A stretch of DNA of 36,659 nucleotides from Zygnema cylindricum (Eukaryota > Streptophyta > Zygnematophyceae > Zygnematales > Zygnemataceae). Location: NCBI GenBank assembly GCA_037447655.1, contig JBBHKE010003394.1:1-36659 (forward strand), read 5' to 3'. Shown here piece by piece: positions 9,884 to 20,268 of this stretch (position 1 is its first letter; each line of letters starts with the position of its first letter). The notes beneath the pieces were generated by a model. The model was not told where the DNA came from, searched no databases, and saw only the letters and a list, made by a program, of their open reading frames with translations. The position numbers were made by a program, and so were the translations under genes.

Positions 9884-10748
9884 TGTTGTTCTATGATAGC
9901 CGGTGCACCCCCAGGAGTTGCTGAAGTAGTAGCCATCACAGAACCAAAGATAGGAAGCACTCAAGATACCAACTTTGATCCACTGCACAAAGCCGTCAAT
10001 ATCGCCAAATGGCCCCAAACTCTATGAGAGTTTAGTTTACTGCGTGTGCTGTCAACTCACAAAGTTTGAAGTAAAACATTTAATTAACCCAAGAGATATA
10101 GCACAGAGAATATCCCTTAAACTGCACGTATGTGCTCCTTGAAACCTCATAAAAAGGAATGCATGAAAGTAACTAAGTCCTAGAATTTATACAAATAAAT
10201 TCTACTATTGTCTAATTAGCCAATCACAAGAGTGTAAAGAATGTTACGGTACTATTTAACCGTACTCTAATGTACTCTAACTAAATACGTGATGTATGTT
10301 AAATTCATCTACGGTGTCTACTGTTTAGTACAGTATAGACGAACCTTAATTGTCTACGGACGTCTATTACTAACCGTACACACTAATATACAATTACGTG
10401 TGATGACAAAATCCCGTTTCCACAAAGTTACCACCGACATCAAAACATTATATATGTGACGAAACTTGTCGCGGTGTTACTGTCGTCCACTTCCAGATTC
10501 TAGTAGGTCTTTGTCGGTCCGATCTTGTCTCATCGAACGGTGTGTCATAATTAAGTATTCCGCGCCATTTCGTAATCTTTCTTTTACTTAGGAACCGTCC
10601 GATGTGATCTCCTTAGTTCCGTACAGTCCAGATTGTCAATTCACACTAATATTGACACACACTTTGAAACAGGTTCTGAAAATGTTTATAAGTCCTGTAT
10701 TTTCCTCTCACAGAATATAGAGAGGACTAAAGCTTTTATAAACCAACA
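9884..10748. repeat. solo LTR D1 inserted in integrase of B
   Basis: This 865-bp segment starts TGTTGTTCTATGATAGCC and ends TATAAACCAACA. It is flanked by GTAAA (9879-9883) and CTAAA (10749-10753), a 5-bp TSD with one change. Integrase resumes exactly after it: removing the segment and one TSD copy restores continuous copia homology. It is weakly related to D2 (20923-21918); both begin TGTTGT..CTAT..TAGCC and share ACTAAGTCCTA.AATTTATACA. Reading direction is not settled because both ends are TGTTG/CAACA. Confidence 0.85.
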
Positions 10749-11020
10749 CTAAAGACTACTCCTTATGAAGTCTGGACTAGCAGGAAACTTGATGTTAGTT
10801 ATTTTAAAGTTTTTGGTAGTAAATGCTTTATTTTAGATACATCACAAGATAGATGGAAAATGGAATCTAAAGGGTTACCCGGTATTCTGCTAGGATATGA
10901 TGACCACTCCAAAGGTTAAAGGGTCTTTGTCTTTGAGGAAAAAAAAAAACTTGTGAATCGAAATATTAATTTGAAAGATGAGCTTGATTCGGTAGATTTA
11001 TTTACCTTGACGGATATATA
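10749..11020 (+). pseudogene. element B integrase C-terminal region
   Basis: This continues integrase after D1. It shows TTPYEVWTSRKLDVSYFKVF, then GSKCFILDTSQDRWKMESKG and LPGILLGYDDHSKG, matching the copia blocks 'TPYE.W....P....L.VFG' and 'G..LGY....KGYRV'. A stop follows GYDDHSKG. Recognisable similarity fades near 11000. Confidence 0.88.
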
Positions 11021-11310
11021 AAAACAACAAAAAGTGCAGGAATATATCATTCTGGACTATAATCAGCCTATTGTCAAACAGGTACAGATACTTTTTTACT
11101 GAGCAGTCCATTGAGGTTCATCCGGCATCTCCGCAAGTTTAGTTCGATCCAGAACAACAGCGGTCAATACTTGCGGATCAACATCAGCGATAGAAACCGA
11201 ATGTTTGAGATCCGACGATCTACCCCTCAGAATTTCCGAGGGGAAGAGATCCAGCACCTGCATGCAAGCAAGCTATCACTTTGCCTTCTCGACAGCCTCA
11301 AGTGAAGCCT
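11021..11310 (+). other. element B integrase to reverse transcriptase linker
   Basis: This links the integrase and reverse transcriptase domains. A 64-codon frame at 11111-11305 is open but shows no domain. Such linkers are poorly conserved in copia, so I attach no function to it. Confidence 0.5.
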
Positions 11311-12872
11311 TTGACCATCCGGGAGGCCTTCTCATCACCACAGCAAAATCATTGGATTGAGGCAGTAAACGATGAAATAAAGTCGATCATGGAGGCTTAG
11401 ACTCGAAGCTTGTAGATCTTCCTCCAGATTGAAAAGCGATCGGCAGCAAATGGGTATTCAAGGTGTAGTTAAATTCGATAATACCATTGAACAATATAAG
11501 GCTAGGCTTGTGGCAAAGGGGTATAATCAAAAAGAAGGAATTGACTTCGAAGAAACATTTTCTCCGGTTGTAAGATTTCTGACAGCTAAGATCTTGCTGT
11601 CCCTGGCTGTATTATAAGATATGGAAATACATCAAATGGATGTAAAAACGGCCTTCTTACATGGGGAGCTAGAAGAGACAATTTACATGCAGTAGCCTGA
11701 ATTGTATGCATTGCTAGGAAAAGAACACTTAGTATGCAAATTCTTAAAATCTCTATACGGTCTAAAACAGGCCCCCAGGCAATAAAATCTAAAGCTTGAC
11801 GAATTCTTAACTAGCCTACGATTTCAAATGATAAGCTCTGATCATTTTGTTAACGTTCTAAAGGGTGAGGATGGGATAGTATATATAGTAATGTATGTAG
11901 ATGATTTATTATTAATTAGCAAATCAATGGTTGAAATTATCAAAATCAAAGGTACTCTAAATTCACGGTTTGAGATGAAAGACCTCGGTGAGGCAAAATA
12001 TATTTTGGGTATTCAGGTTGAAAGAGATAGAAATAAGAGATTAATAAAGTTGACTCAAAAAAAGGCTATTGGAAACATGTTAGATGAGTATGGAATGCGA
12101 GGGCAAAAGGGTGTGTAACTCCGATGGAGTTTCGGCACAAGTTAGAGGGAGAAGAGACAGAAGCGGGTGTTATTGTTAGTGGGTATTTAAAGTCAAGAGA
12201 GGATAATCCTATGACACTAATACCTTACAGACAAATAGTTAAAAGTTTGATATATTTCATGAACAGTGCCCGTCCTGACATTGCGCAGTTGGGGTAGTGA
12301 GCAAAAGTCTAGAAAATCCTAGAAAATTTGACAGTGATGTAGCAAGGAGAGTCTTAAGATATTTGGCAGGAACTAAAGACCTCAAACTCATACTAGGCGG
12401 AGGAGAAGAGAAGGTGTAAACTTGGAGTGATGCAAGCTATGGCGACATGCCATGTTGGAAATCCACCACGGAATTCGTTCTACAATTTGCGAACTGGGCT
12501 TGCTGCTAGAGCAGCAAACTTCAAAAGGTCACGGCACAATCGACAATCGAGTTTGAATACATGGCAGCGAGCTCGGCCTGAAAGAACTCTTATGGGTGAA
12601 ATCCATCTTGCAAGAATTAGAATACATTCAGGTTGGCCCATAGATGATCTAGTGTGATAACCAGGCTGCCATTGCCATTGCCTCCAACCTGAGTCACCAC
12701 TTCAAGAGTAAGCACATGGATGTTAGATTACACTATGTAAGAGAAAAAGTGTTTTCCCGGGCTATTAAATTATGCTATTTGCCAGATGCAAAAATGATTG
12801 ATCATAAGCTCACTAAAGCTCTTCCTGCCCCTAAGCTAAAGTATTGTTGGGATGTAGTGGGACTAGGTGACT
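11311..12872 (+). pseudogene. element B reverse transcriptase and RNase H
   Basis: Reverse transcriptase copies the RNA, and RNase H removes it. Blocks in order are [15 protein letters not shown] (11350), [20 protein letters not shown] (11497-11560), MEIHQMDVKTAFLHGELEE (11621-11680, first catalytic Asp), LYGLKQAPRQ (11755), VMYVDDLLLISKS (about 11888-11925, YVDD active site intact), and EMKDLGEAKYILGIQVERDR. After 12120 frameshifts accumulate: RPDIA, VARRVLRYLAGTKDLKLIL, WSDASYGD (RNase H Asp), then a CDNQAAI-like block and HMDVRLHYVREKVF, ending near 12872. At least four stops interrupt the RT domain. Confidence 0.93.
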
Positions 12873-13048
12873 AGCTGAGATGTTGCAATGCGATACTGCC
12901 ATGCTGCGCTAGTCCAACATCAGGATACAGTGGGACTAGCTGATTTGATGGGCCAATATGCTGCCGTGCTTTGCTATTTTAACATCGCAGCTGCATTGCT
13001 CGGGCATTGCAGCTACGCTGATACACTGAGTCTAAATCTTTAGGGGAG
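12873..13048 (+). other. element B 3' untranslated region with polypurine tract
   Basis: This is a short non-coding tail with repeated GCAGCTGC-like words. It ends in TAGGGGAG (13041-13048) directly before the TGTTG of the 3' LTR, which is the expected place and composition for the plus-strand primer. Confidence 0.85.
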
Positions 13049-13936
13049 TGTTGATTTTGGAAAGCTTGAAGTCTTAGTAAAATTGTGTGACGGCAGAAAG
13101 GTAGGAATTTGTAGCATAAAGTTTCACAAGGACATGCGTCATCACTTGAGTGTAGTACAGGACAACCCAGCTGCGACCCAGACAAGACAGCGCAGCTGCG
13201 AAGCAGACAAGACAACGCAGCCGCGATTATTTTGGATATGATGCGTACAGACAACGCAGCTACGATTTTCTTGGATATGATTCATTACAAGACAACACAG
13301 CCGCGAGTAATATGAATGTGATTCGATACATGACAACGCAACTGCAATTGATATGAATCAAGTCAACGGACGAGATTCATAAGAGTATAACCAATGACTC
13401 AGCCAACAAGTATTTGTATAAACACTTAGTATAGATCTTGAGTAATACTGACTGTACGAGCCGACAAGTATTTGTATAATCACTTAGTATAGATCTTGAG
13501 TAATATTGACTGTACGATGGTAGACAAGGTTGGCACGATTAAGAACACGTAGATCTCAGTTGGCGGGTTGATTTTGGACGTACCTCTCAGGTACACTTGT
13601 ATCGGCGATACAACACCGAGAGCATAAGACTTAGGACTTAAAGCATTTTATGCATCCAGAACTCCAAGTAGTAAAACTGCAAACAGTTTTTGGGAAACTT
13701 CTGAGTATTCAATCTTGAGCATTGTTGGGTCAAATATATTGAAACTTTGGGAGTTGTCACTGTTTATGTTACTCTATATTGTGATAGAGTTTTGTGAATT
13801 TTTTATGCCTTTATAAGATTTGGTGAACACTTGTAAACAACTATTTTGTAGGATTCTTGATAGCTTTTGAGAGTGTAAGATGTCAACTTCTACTACTACA
13901 GCTCCTCCTCCACCTGCACCTGTGGTTGTAGAACAA
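13049..13936 (+). repeat. element B, 3' LTR
   Basis: It is 888 bp, starts TGTTGATTTTGGAAAGCTTG and ends GTAGAACAACG, followed by TSD GTTCC. Compared with the 5' LTR it has fewer GACAACGCAGC units but carries a tandem duplication of about 58 bp near 13400-13520 (AAGTATTTGTATAA and TAGATCTTGAGTAAT both occur twice). The two changes nearly cancel in length. Confidence 0.92.
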
Positions 13937-13944
13937 CGGTTCCA

Positions 13945-14577
13945 AATGTTAGTTTTAGGCGCTCACCGTAGCCCTTGGCCGAGGGTTAGGGTAAATAACC
14001 CTGAAACATCACTAGAAGTGGTGTCGTTATGTGTCTCACAATGAGTTTAAGGATAGGAGAAGAAATAGATGTAGACAATAGATGAGGCAAGTTTAGGCAG
14101 CTTTAAATGGAGTTATAAAAGGTAGAAATTACAATTGTCTCTTACCCATTTCCCTATCTAAATAAAAGTTGGATTCTCCTCCTATAATCTGAAATGTCTA
14201 ATCTCTATGATTTTATGATCTCTCTGTACAATGTGTTTTGTATGAATAAAGTGTTAAACACCATTTCCAAAACAACTTGCTATCTTCTGATATGATGTGT
14301 GAGAGAGATAGTCTTTGCCTATGCAATGATCTCTATTTGTACATGCGCACTCCAATGTGAATGTGAAGTGTGTGCACGATGTGGTCCAATCAGTAAACGC
14401 CAAAATACACAGTGTTAGCCGTTTGTGGCCCCGCCCAAAGTTGGGTCAGTATTTCCGCCATAAAATGCGTGTTGTGGAATCGTCCCCCGATTTCGTACGA
14501 TTCGATCCTACCGTCCGTACAATATTGGCGATCCAATTTCGATACAAAATATCGACCGAGATCAACAAAAATCAACA
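13945..14577 (-). repeat. element A2, 3' LTR
   Basis: 633 bp. On the minus strand it starts TGTTGATTTTTGTTGATCTC and ends GAGCGCCTAAAACTAACA. By eye it matches the 5' LTR at about nine bases in ten, so the insertion is not recent. TTTTATAACTCC on the minus strand is a candidate TATA region shared by all three A LTRs. Confidence 0.92.
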
Positions 14578-14585
14578 CTCCCACT
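14578..14585 (-). other. element A2 polypurine tract
   Basis: AGTGGGAG on the minus strand abuts the TGTTG of the 3' LTR. It resembles TAGGGGAG of B, CGAGGGAG of C and TAAGGGGAG of E. Confidence 0.8.
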
Positions 14586-15427
14586 CGAGCTCGTGTCGAT
14601 CTTTCCTGTGCTCCTCAATTTTGTGGAATTAGTAATTGCTTGTTCCCACTTCAGTGGTTTTGTACTAGCGTACTTACATCTGTACAATTTGTAACCGTCT
14701 AAATTAAGGAAATTTGCAATTGCGTTAGTACTTGGCAGATTATGTTTTACGTAATATTTTTGTCCATAGGAACCACTTCTGGTCCTTAAGATCTTGTCTT
14801 GTCGTATGTTGACTAAAATGAGCCGTGTGCCGTACAAAGGAATTGCGCTGGTGGTAACTTTCTCCTTTCCTACAAACTCTTTAATCTGATTACATGTCAT
14901 GTAATCCCTTTCGTTCATCCAATTCCCAAAATCTAAGATTCACTTAATCTTTGGTGAACCTAAACTGTCGATTTCACTATCGTGAAATGAACATATTTCG
15001 ACATCCCATTGAGTCGAGCAATAAAATATTCATCGCTCTTGAAATTTACATTGTTTGATATATGAATTTGTGGTCTCGCTGACGTCGCTCGAAATGAATA
15101 TCGTACTTTTTGTTCGCGAAGCGTCGCGTGATGAAATTGTCTTTGCTTGACCAATTTTGATCGTTCGATGCTTAAACCTGTGGCTTCGATTACGTTGCTT
15201 GAATGTTGCGACATTATTTTTTGTTCGCGCCATCGTCACTGGCTCACAAAGGTACCTGTACCGCCGCCTTTGTTGCACCAATATAGTCGGAGGCGCTCAA
15301 ACAATTTTGTACTTTTAGGTTTCTCATTTGTTTTCTTAAATTTTCCTCTTCTAATTTCTTCTACTTCTTTTTCCTCTCTGCCATAGTGTGTGATGTCATG
15401 TCTTAAACTTCCTCTATCACTTAGACT
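14586..15427 (-). other. element A2 3' interior, non-coding
   Basis: This is interior sequence of A2 between the polypurine tract and insertion C1. Two overlapping minus-strand frames near 15281-14960 (83 and 84 codons) are basic but resemble no family known to me. I treat them as chance frames. Confidence 0.55.
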
Positions 15428-16757
15428 TGTTGTTTTTTTTTTAAGTTAGTTTCGTGCATACGCAACGTTTCGTGCGTACGCGATGTTTCGTGCGTGCCCG
15501 TGTTCGCGTGCGTACTCATTTACGCGATGTAATGCAGAGGTTCAAATGGTTTCGTAGATTGTGGGAGTGAACGTACGGATATATTGTTTTGGGATGTACG
15601 TAATCGAAATTAAGTGACACAAACCAACGCACGAAATTTATGGGTTGCGTTGGAGAAATGGACGGCCATCGCAAAGCGATCCCATTTGAAATATTTGAAT
15701 TGTTTGAAAAAGTACGCCGACCATACGAAAAAAAATACGACAAGGCGCATTTATTACAAAAGGACGCCATTTCAGTACGGAAAGGATTTGGAAGGTACGA
15801 TTTCAATTCGGCAAGTGGTTCGTGATATTTTCGAGGACGTATCATCAAGTGGGTCGTACGTATGTGATGACGGCTTGCTGAGTGGACTCATCGGCAAGTG
15901 ACTAAGCAAGTTATCACTTATGACGCGGATTTGTGGACGCGTCAATGTAAATATTTAAAACATCAATGTTTTGTCTTATGCGAATTAATGATTTAGTATT
16001 TGATTAAAATAGTTATATTTTACGTGATCAATTAGGGTTTCGCCCGGTTAACTTGTGTGTATTTAGTGTTGTACTTGCAGACAAGTGTACGCTTACGATT
16101 GCTTGACTCTAAGGTGTACGCTTACGATCAATTCAGTCTTAGTAGTAGGTTAATATACTTAAAAGGGACTCGTTTACGATTAATTCACTCTTAGTAGTAG
16201 GTAAATATACTTAAAACGGACTTAATGACAGTTACGTTATTTAAGTTGGTTATTTTGACACTTAGTGATTCTTTGACAGCTCACAAGTGTATATATAGCA
16301 GTGAGCTATATTAGGAATTACTCATCAATGCTGGTTAGAAAAGTAGGGACCAAAGATGTAGTATTTTAGGGTTATCGATTAGGTCATGCATTTGAGTAAT
16401 ATATTTATTGATATACTTTTTGTTTATTTAATGTTTATGTGAGATTGCACTCTTTTATATTTGATTGTTATGCATTATTTATGCATTTGTCATAGGGTTT
16501 GTTATGTTGATAAAGATATATTAAGCTCTTATTCCATGAAACCCTAGTTGTTGTTTATGCGCCTGTGTACGCATTTTGCTCCGTCTGTGTACGGAATATT
16601 GATGCATCTATGTATGCATGTGTATGCATGTTTGTTGCGTCTGTGCACGCATATAGAGGATGCATTTCAGATGATTGTTCATTGGCCTAGCTTTGCTTAC
16701 CTTTTTGGGTGATAGTTTGGGTGGCTTCTACAGTCTATTTTAGACCAAAGAACAACA
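15428..16757 (+). repeat. solo LTR C1 (long C subfamily) in element A2
   Basis: 1330 bp, starts TGTTGTTTTTTTTTTAAG and ends TTTTAGACCAAAGAACAACA. It is flanked by AGACT at 15423-15427 and 16758-16762, a perfect TSD, with no interior, so it is a solo LTR. It shares its body with 23420-24720 and, less completely, with 19160-20255 and 22599-25027. It holds GTGTATATATAG (TATA box) at 16288-16299. Near 16560-16660 is a series of GTCTGTGTACGCAT-type repeats. The frames at 15614-15901 lie within the LTR and are not taken as genes. Confidence 0.93.
16286..16300 (+). promoter_or_regulatory. putative LTR promoter TATA box (C1)
   Basis: AGTGTATATATAGCA follows GACAGCTCACA. The same block (GACAGCTCACAAGTGTATAT or close) recurs at 19765-19795, 23190-23213, reversed at 23835-23860 and at 27915-27945. 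Conservation between copies supports a core promoter in the U3 region. Confidence 0.6.
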
Positions 16758-18079
16758 AGACTACTATGGCTTAGAATGTTTTCCTGACAAAGCTTTCCCC
16801 TCTCCTCTAAGCTATCCGCCCCCTTTTCCCCTCTTATTCCTGTAAATATGAGTTTGCTAACGGACTTAGGGTTTTGGAACATTTTCCCTTCTCTCCCAAC
16901 CACGCTTTCTACAATACATTCTAGGTGATGGCCTTCCTCTGTTAGAGACCTGAGGCTTCTCCCTTGTCTTGCAGATACTTGAGGTAAGATTATCTTTCTT
17001 GCTCCTTCATAAGGTTCAATCGTTAAAATTGTGTTTCGTTGTGGCTTCGCTCTCACGAACGTGTTCCTCTCCCTTTACAACTTATTGTCGAATTACTGCA
17101 TCCATTGCTTGGTAAGCCAACACTGCTGGATCTGTTGTGATATGTTTTGTGGAGTTTGGGTCACAGTTGCCTTCGGTTGTTGCAGTTTCTTGCTGTGTTT
17201 TGGATTTGTCTTACTTGTCGCCTTGGCTGTCTCCACTCTCTGTGTGCAGGCTGCTTTGTACCTGCATGAAGTTAGTCTCGTGACACTCTCAATGTGCAGG
17301 CTACTTTGTACCTGCATGAAGTTAGACTCGTCTTTGTGATCTGATCGAGCCTCCTTCCTCTGATTGTCACTCAATTGTGACTCACTGACTTTGTGTTCTC
17401 CTTTTGTCTCACTTCCAAGTGAACTGTTGGAGCCATCAGACTGTGTGTCGACTTCGTACACATTTGCTGTGCTGGATTCGATATCCAGCAGCAACTCCAC
17501 CACTTCGTTCCATTCCCATTGCTCCGAAATCTGTTCCTCTAACCAGGTGAGGACATTTGCGAAATGCTTTGGTAGTGAGAGAATCAACCAACAAATATGC
17601 GTGGCCACTGAAAAAATATTATGCTTGCTGACTTTGCTTGGTCTAATAGATTAAAATAAAGAGTGATGTATGATTCGATGGGTGTTCCATCTTGATAGTA
17701 TGTCTAAAGGATATTCTTGGTTAACTTTGTCCTTTTAGACCATGTGAGTGTGATCTGCTCCTCTGCGCTTCAGATTGAGTTGTAGTCGCCTTTCGCACTT
17801 TAAAAGATCTCTGCAGCTTTCCATGTTGTCTCCTCCATCCTCTTTGACCATGTCGTATTTTTGACATGATGCTTCATCTTCTCCCCTTGGAAAAATGTCT
17901 TATCTTACTTGCCCTTAGATGAAACCGTTCTGATCTAGTTTTGTGTTTGCTGCCTTTGCAGCTTTTGCAGGAATCAGATGTGACGTCGCCTGAGTCTCAC
18001 TACTTGAATTCACCTGCGCTCAACTCGTTTACTTTAGGGACTTTGAAGCCTAGCGGAGCACCGCTTGAAGTGGGCCCAT
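16758..18079 (-). pseudogene. element A2 gag and adjoining interior, broken
   Basis: Read downward from 18079. The first ATG lies in the primer site and the frame reads MGPLQAVLR before a stop. The matching frame in A1 is open for 54 codons, and the shared part further on (ANPSSESKA in A1, VNSSSETQA here) shows that this was coding. The longest open piece is 17608-17093 (171 codons). It includes LEEQISEQWEWNEVVELLLD, an acidic serine-rich part, and two related blocks (SNFMQVQSSLHIESV and SCRYKAACTQRVETA) arising from a short duplication. Sequence after 17093 matches the A1 interior near 2300. Insertion C1 follows at 16757. No zinc knuckle is seen. Function beyond Gag is not indicated. Confidence 0.72.
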
Positions 18080-18083
18080 AACG
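18071..18083 (-). other. element A2 primer-binding site
   Basis: On the minus strand it reads CGTTATGGGCCCA directly after the LTR end CTAATA. It matches the initiator tRNA-Met anticodon arm at 12 of 13 bases. The ATG is the putative gag start. Confidence 0.85.
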
Positions 18084-18715
18084 TATTAGTTTTAGGCGAT
18101 CACCCTAGCCCCTAGCCGAGGGTTAGGGTAGATAAACTTGAAACATACACTAAAAGGGGTATTGTTATGTGCCTTACAAGGGTTTAGAGATGGGAGAAGA
18201 AAAAGATGTAGACAATAGATGAGGCAAGTTTAGGCAACTTTAAATGGAATTATGAAAGGTATAAATTACAATTGTCTCTTACACATTTCCCTATCTAAAT
18301 AAAAGTTGGATTCTCCTCCTATAATCTGAAATGTTTAATCTTTATGATTTGTGTGATCTCTTTGTACAATGTGTTTTGTATGAATAAAGTGCTAAACACC
18401 ATTGCCAAAACAACTTGCTATCGTGTGATATGATGTGTGAGACAGATAGTCTTTGCCTATGCAATGATCTCTATTTGTACATGTGCACTGGAATCTGAAC
18501 ATGAAGTGTGTGCACGATTTGGTCCAATCACTAGACGCCAAAATACACAGTGTTAGCCGTCTGTGGCCCCTCCCAAAGATGCGTCAGTATTTCTGCTATA
18601 AAATGCGTGTCGTGGAATCGTCCCCCGATTCAGTACGATTCGATCTTGCAATCCGTACAATATCGGCGATCCAATTTCTATATAAAATATTGGTCGAGAT
18701 TGTCCAAAATCAACA
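18084..18715 (-). repeat. element A2, 5' LTR
   Basis: 632 bp. On the minus strand it starts TGTTGATTTTGGACAATCTC and ends CCTAAAACTAATA. The right side is bounded by TSD CCAAA (18716-18720). Confidence 0.92.
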
Positions 18716-19159
18716 CCAAATTGACCCTCAAAATCGGTAACCATCGTCTCTACAATTAAATTAATTGCCAAATCATCACATCTTCTATTTAATGTGTTGT
18801 ACACTATTTTTTTAGTCCTTTAAGTAGTGAGTGGAAAATTACCGGCACCCAACTCGAAGTTACATAACTTTCTCCTTCCAACACACGTTGGGCAACCATG
18901 AAAGGTTTTAAAAGTATGGCACCTCTCTTAATGATCATCAATGCCTCTTCACTCAACCTCACATTCGGTAGACCAATTGTTTTCATAATTGTTTGTGACG
19001 GATTTTTCAAATACAATATTGAAGTGAGAATAGCGTATGTCGACCACCACCTCGTGGCTACATCCGTGATTAAATCTTACCACTTTATTTCACTCGCAAC
19101 AACTTTGAGAATATTAGTTGCTCTTGGTGAGTTTCTAAAAAATGCCACAAGGTTGCGTG
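18716..19159 (-). pseudogene. hAT transposase, middle part
   Basis: Read downward from 19159, the frame is NLVAFFRNSPRATNIL, one stop, then LITDVATRWWSTYAIL, the hallmark 'DV.TRW.ST..ML' of hAT transposases, with its Asp and Trp. The open frame 19016-18804 contains LSEEALMIIKRGAILLKPFM and VAQRVLEGESYVTSSWVPVI, matching 'L...L.PF..AT..LEGE.Y.T.S.V...I'. After a stop comes VTDFEGQFG just before the A2 insertion. Its upstream neighbour in the protein is 28511-29526 and its downstream neighbour is 5775-5138. Confidence 0.92.
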
Positions 19160-20255
19160 TGTTGTTTTTGAAGATTTACTTTCGTGCGTACGCAACGTTT
19201 CATGCGTACGCGGCATTTTGTGCCTACTTGACACGATTTTTATTGCATTTGGATGGTACGATATCATTTCGTCAAGTGGATTGAAATGGCACGTGGCACA
19301 ACATTAAAGGTGTCAAATAAGCGTGAGGGACAGTGGATATAGGCCGCCGTTATTTTTCAAGTAATGGTGACGTGAAATCGCGTCAATCACACGATGTTTA
19401 TTTTGGACGTCCTAGATTGTTTAACGAATTTGAGGAGTTTCGTTGATTCACTCTGCATGACTCATCATATGATTTTGTGAGATTGTGTGTACTTGAAAAT
19501 GTTTGGAACAACATTGCTTAGTCTTATTTGTATTAATAAATTAGTGTTGATATGACATTTATATTTAAGTGGTCAATTAGGGTTTTGACAATTTAATTTG
19601 TGTGTGTAAAATATCGTACTTGTAGACAAGTGTACACTTATGATTGCTTGACTCTCAGTGGATACTTACGATTAGTTTACTCTTACGACAAGGTTATTAT
19701 GCGTAAGTAGGATTTAGTGACAGTTACATAATTTACATTGGTTATTTTGACACTTAGTGATTCGTTGACAGCTCACAAGTGTAAATATAGGAATGAGCTT
19801 TGTTAGGAATTAATCATCAATGCTTAGCGTGAAAAGTTGGGACCAGAGGTGTAGTAATTTAGGGTTACCGATTGGGTCATGCATTTAAATGATACATTTA
19901 TCATCTGATTATACATTTTTTATTTGTGGTGCATTCTCTTATTATTAATTACATATGTTATTTATATACTAGTTTTTTATGCATTATTTATACATTTGTC
20001 CTAGGGTTTCTTGTGATTTTCATGTAACCCTAGTTGTTATTTAACGCATCTGTGTATGCATTTTGTTGCGTCTATGTACGCATTCTTTTAGTGTGAGTTA
20101 TAATTTCACGGATCCCTAATTGTTGTTTGTTGCGTTTGTGTACGCATTCGGAGGGTGCAAATTTCAATATGATTATTCATTGGCCTACCTTTGCTTATCT
20201 TTTTGCATGATAGTTTGGGTGGCTTCTGCGGTCTCTTTTAGACCAAAGAACAACA
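19160..20255 (+). repeat. element C, first LTR (C2)
   Basis: 1096 bp, starts TGTTGTTTTTGAAGATTTAC and ends TTTTAGACCAAAGAACAACA. It is closest in structure to C3 and lacks about 230 bp present in C1 and C4. It contains the promoter-like block near 19765-19795. Confidence 0.9.
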
Positions 20256-20268
20256 TGTTATGGGCCCA
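20256..20268 (+). other. element C primer-binding site
   Basis: TGTTATGGGCCCA follows the LTR directly and matches the half initiator tRNA-Met site at 12 of 13 bases. The ATG in it opens a 33-codon frame (MGPPPIFNTLG...), which has no recognisable product. Confidence 0.8.

Larger units (their letters stand above)
5776..13936 (+). mobile_element. element B: full-length copia retrotransposon, dead
   Basis: The order is 5' LTR, primer site, gag, protease, integrase, reverse transcriptase, RNase H, polypurine tract and 3' LTR. Integrase before reverse transcriptase defines the copia type. The element is flanked by GTTCC at 5771-5775 and at 13937-13941, a perfect 5-bp TSD. The LTRs are 886 and 888 bp. 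Later insertions interrupt it: E1 at 8265 and D1 at 9884. Many stops and frameshifts are scattered through gag and pol. It is the only element in the window with a recognisable pol. Confidence 0.92.
13945..18715 (-). mobile_element. element A2: complete pol-less LTR retrotransposon
   Basis: Read on the minus strand: 5' LTR (18715-18084), primer site, gag, short interior, polypurine tract (14585-14578) and 3' LTR (14577-13945). CCAAA flanks it exactly at 13940-13944 and 18716-18720. Without the later insertion C1 (15428-16757) it is about 3.4 kb. No pol domain is visible in the roughly 2.2-kb interior, so it is non-autonomous as it stands. It sits in the hAT remnant, and its left TSD overlaps the right TSD of element B by two bases. 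Confidence 0.92.

Noticed and set aside
17031-17339. Cysteine-rich plus-strand frame of 102 codons.
   Set aside because: It is antisense to the A2 gag remnant, whose homology to A1 shows the true coding strand.
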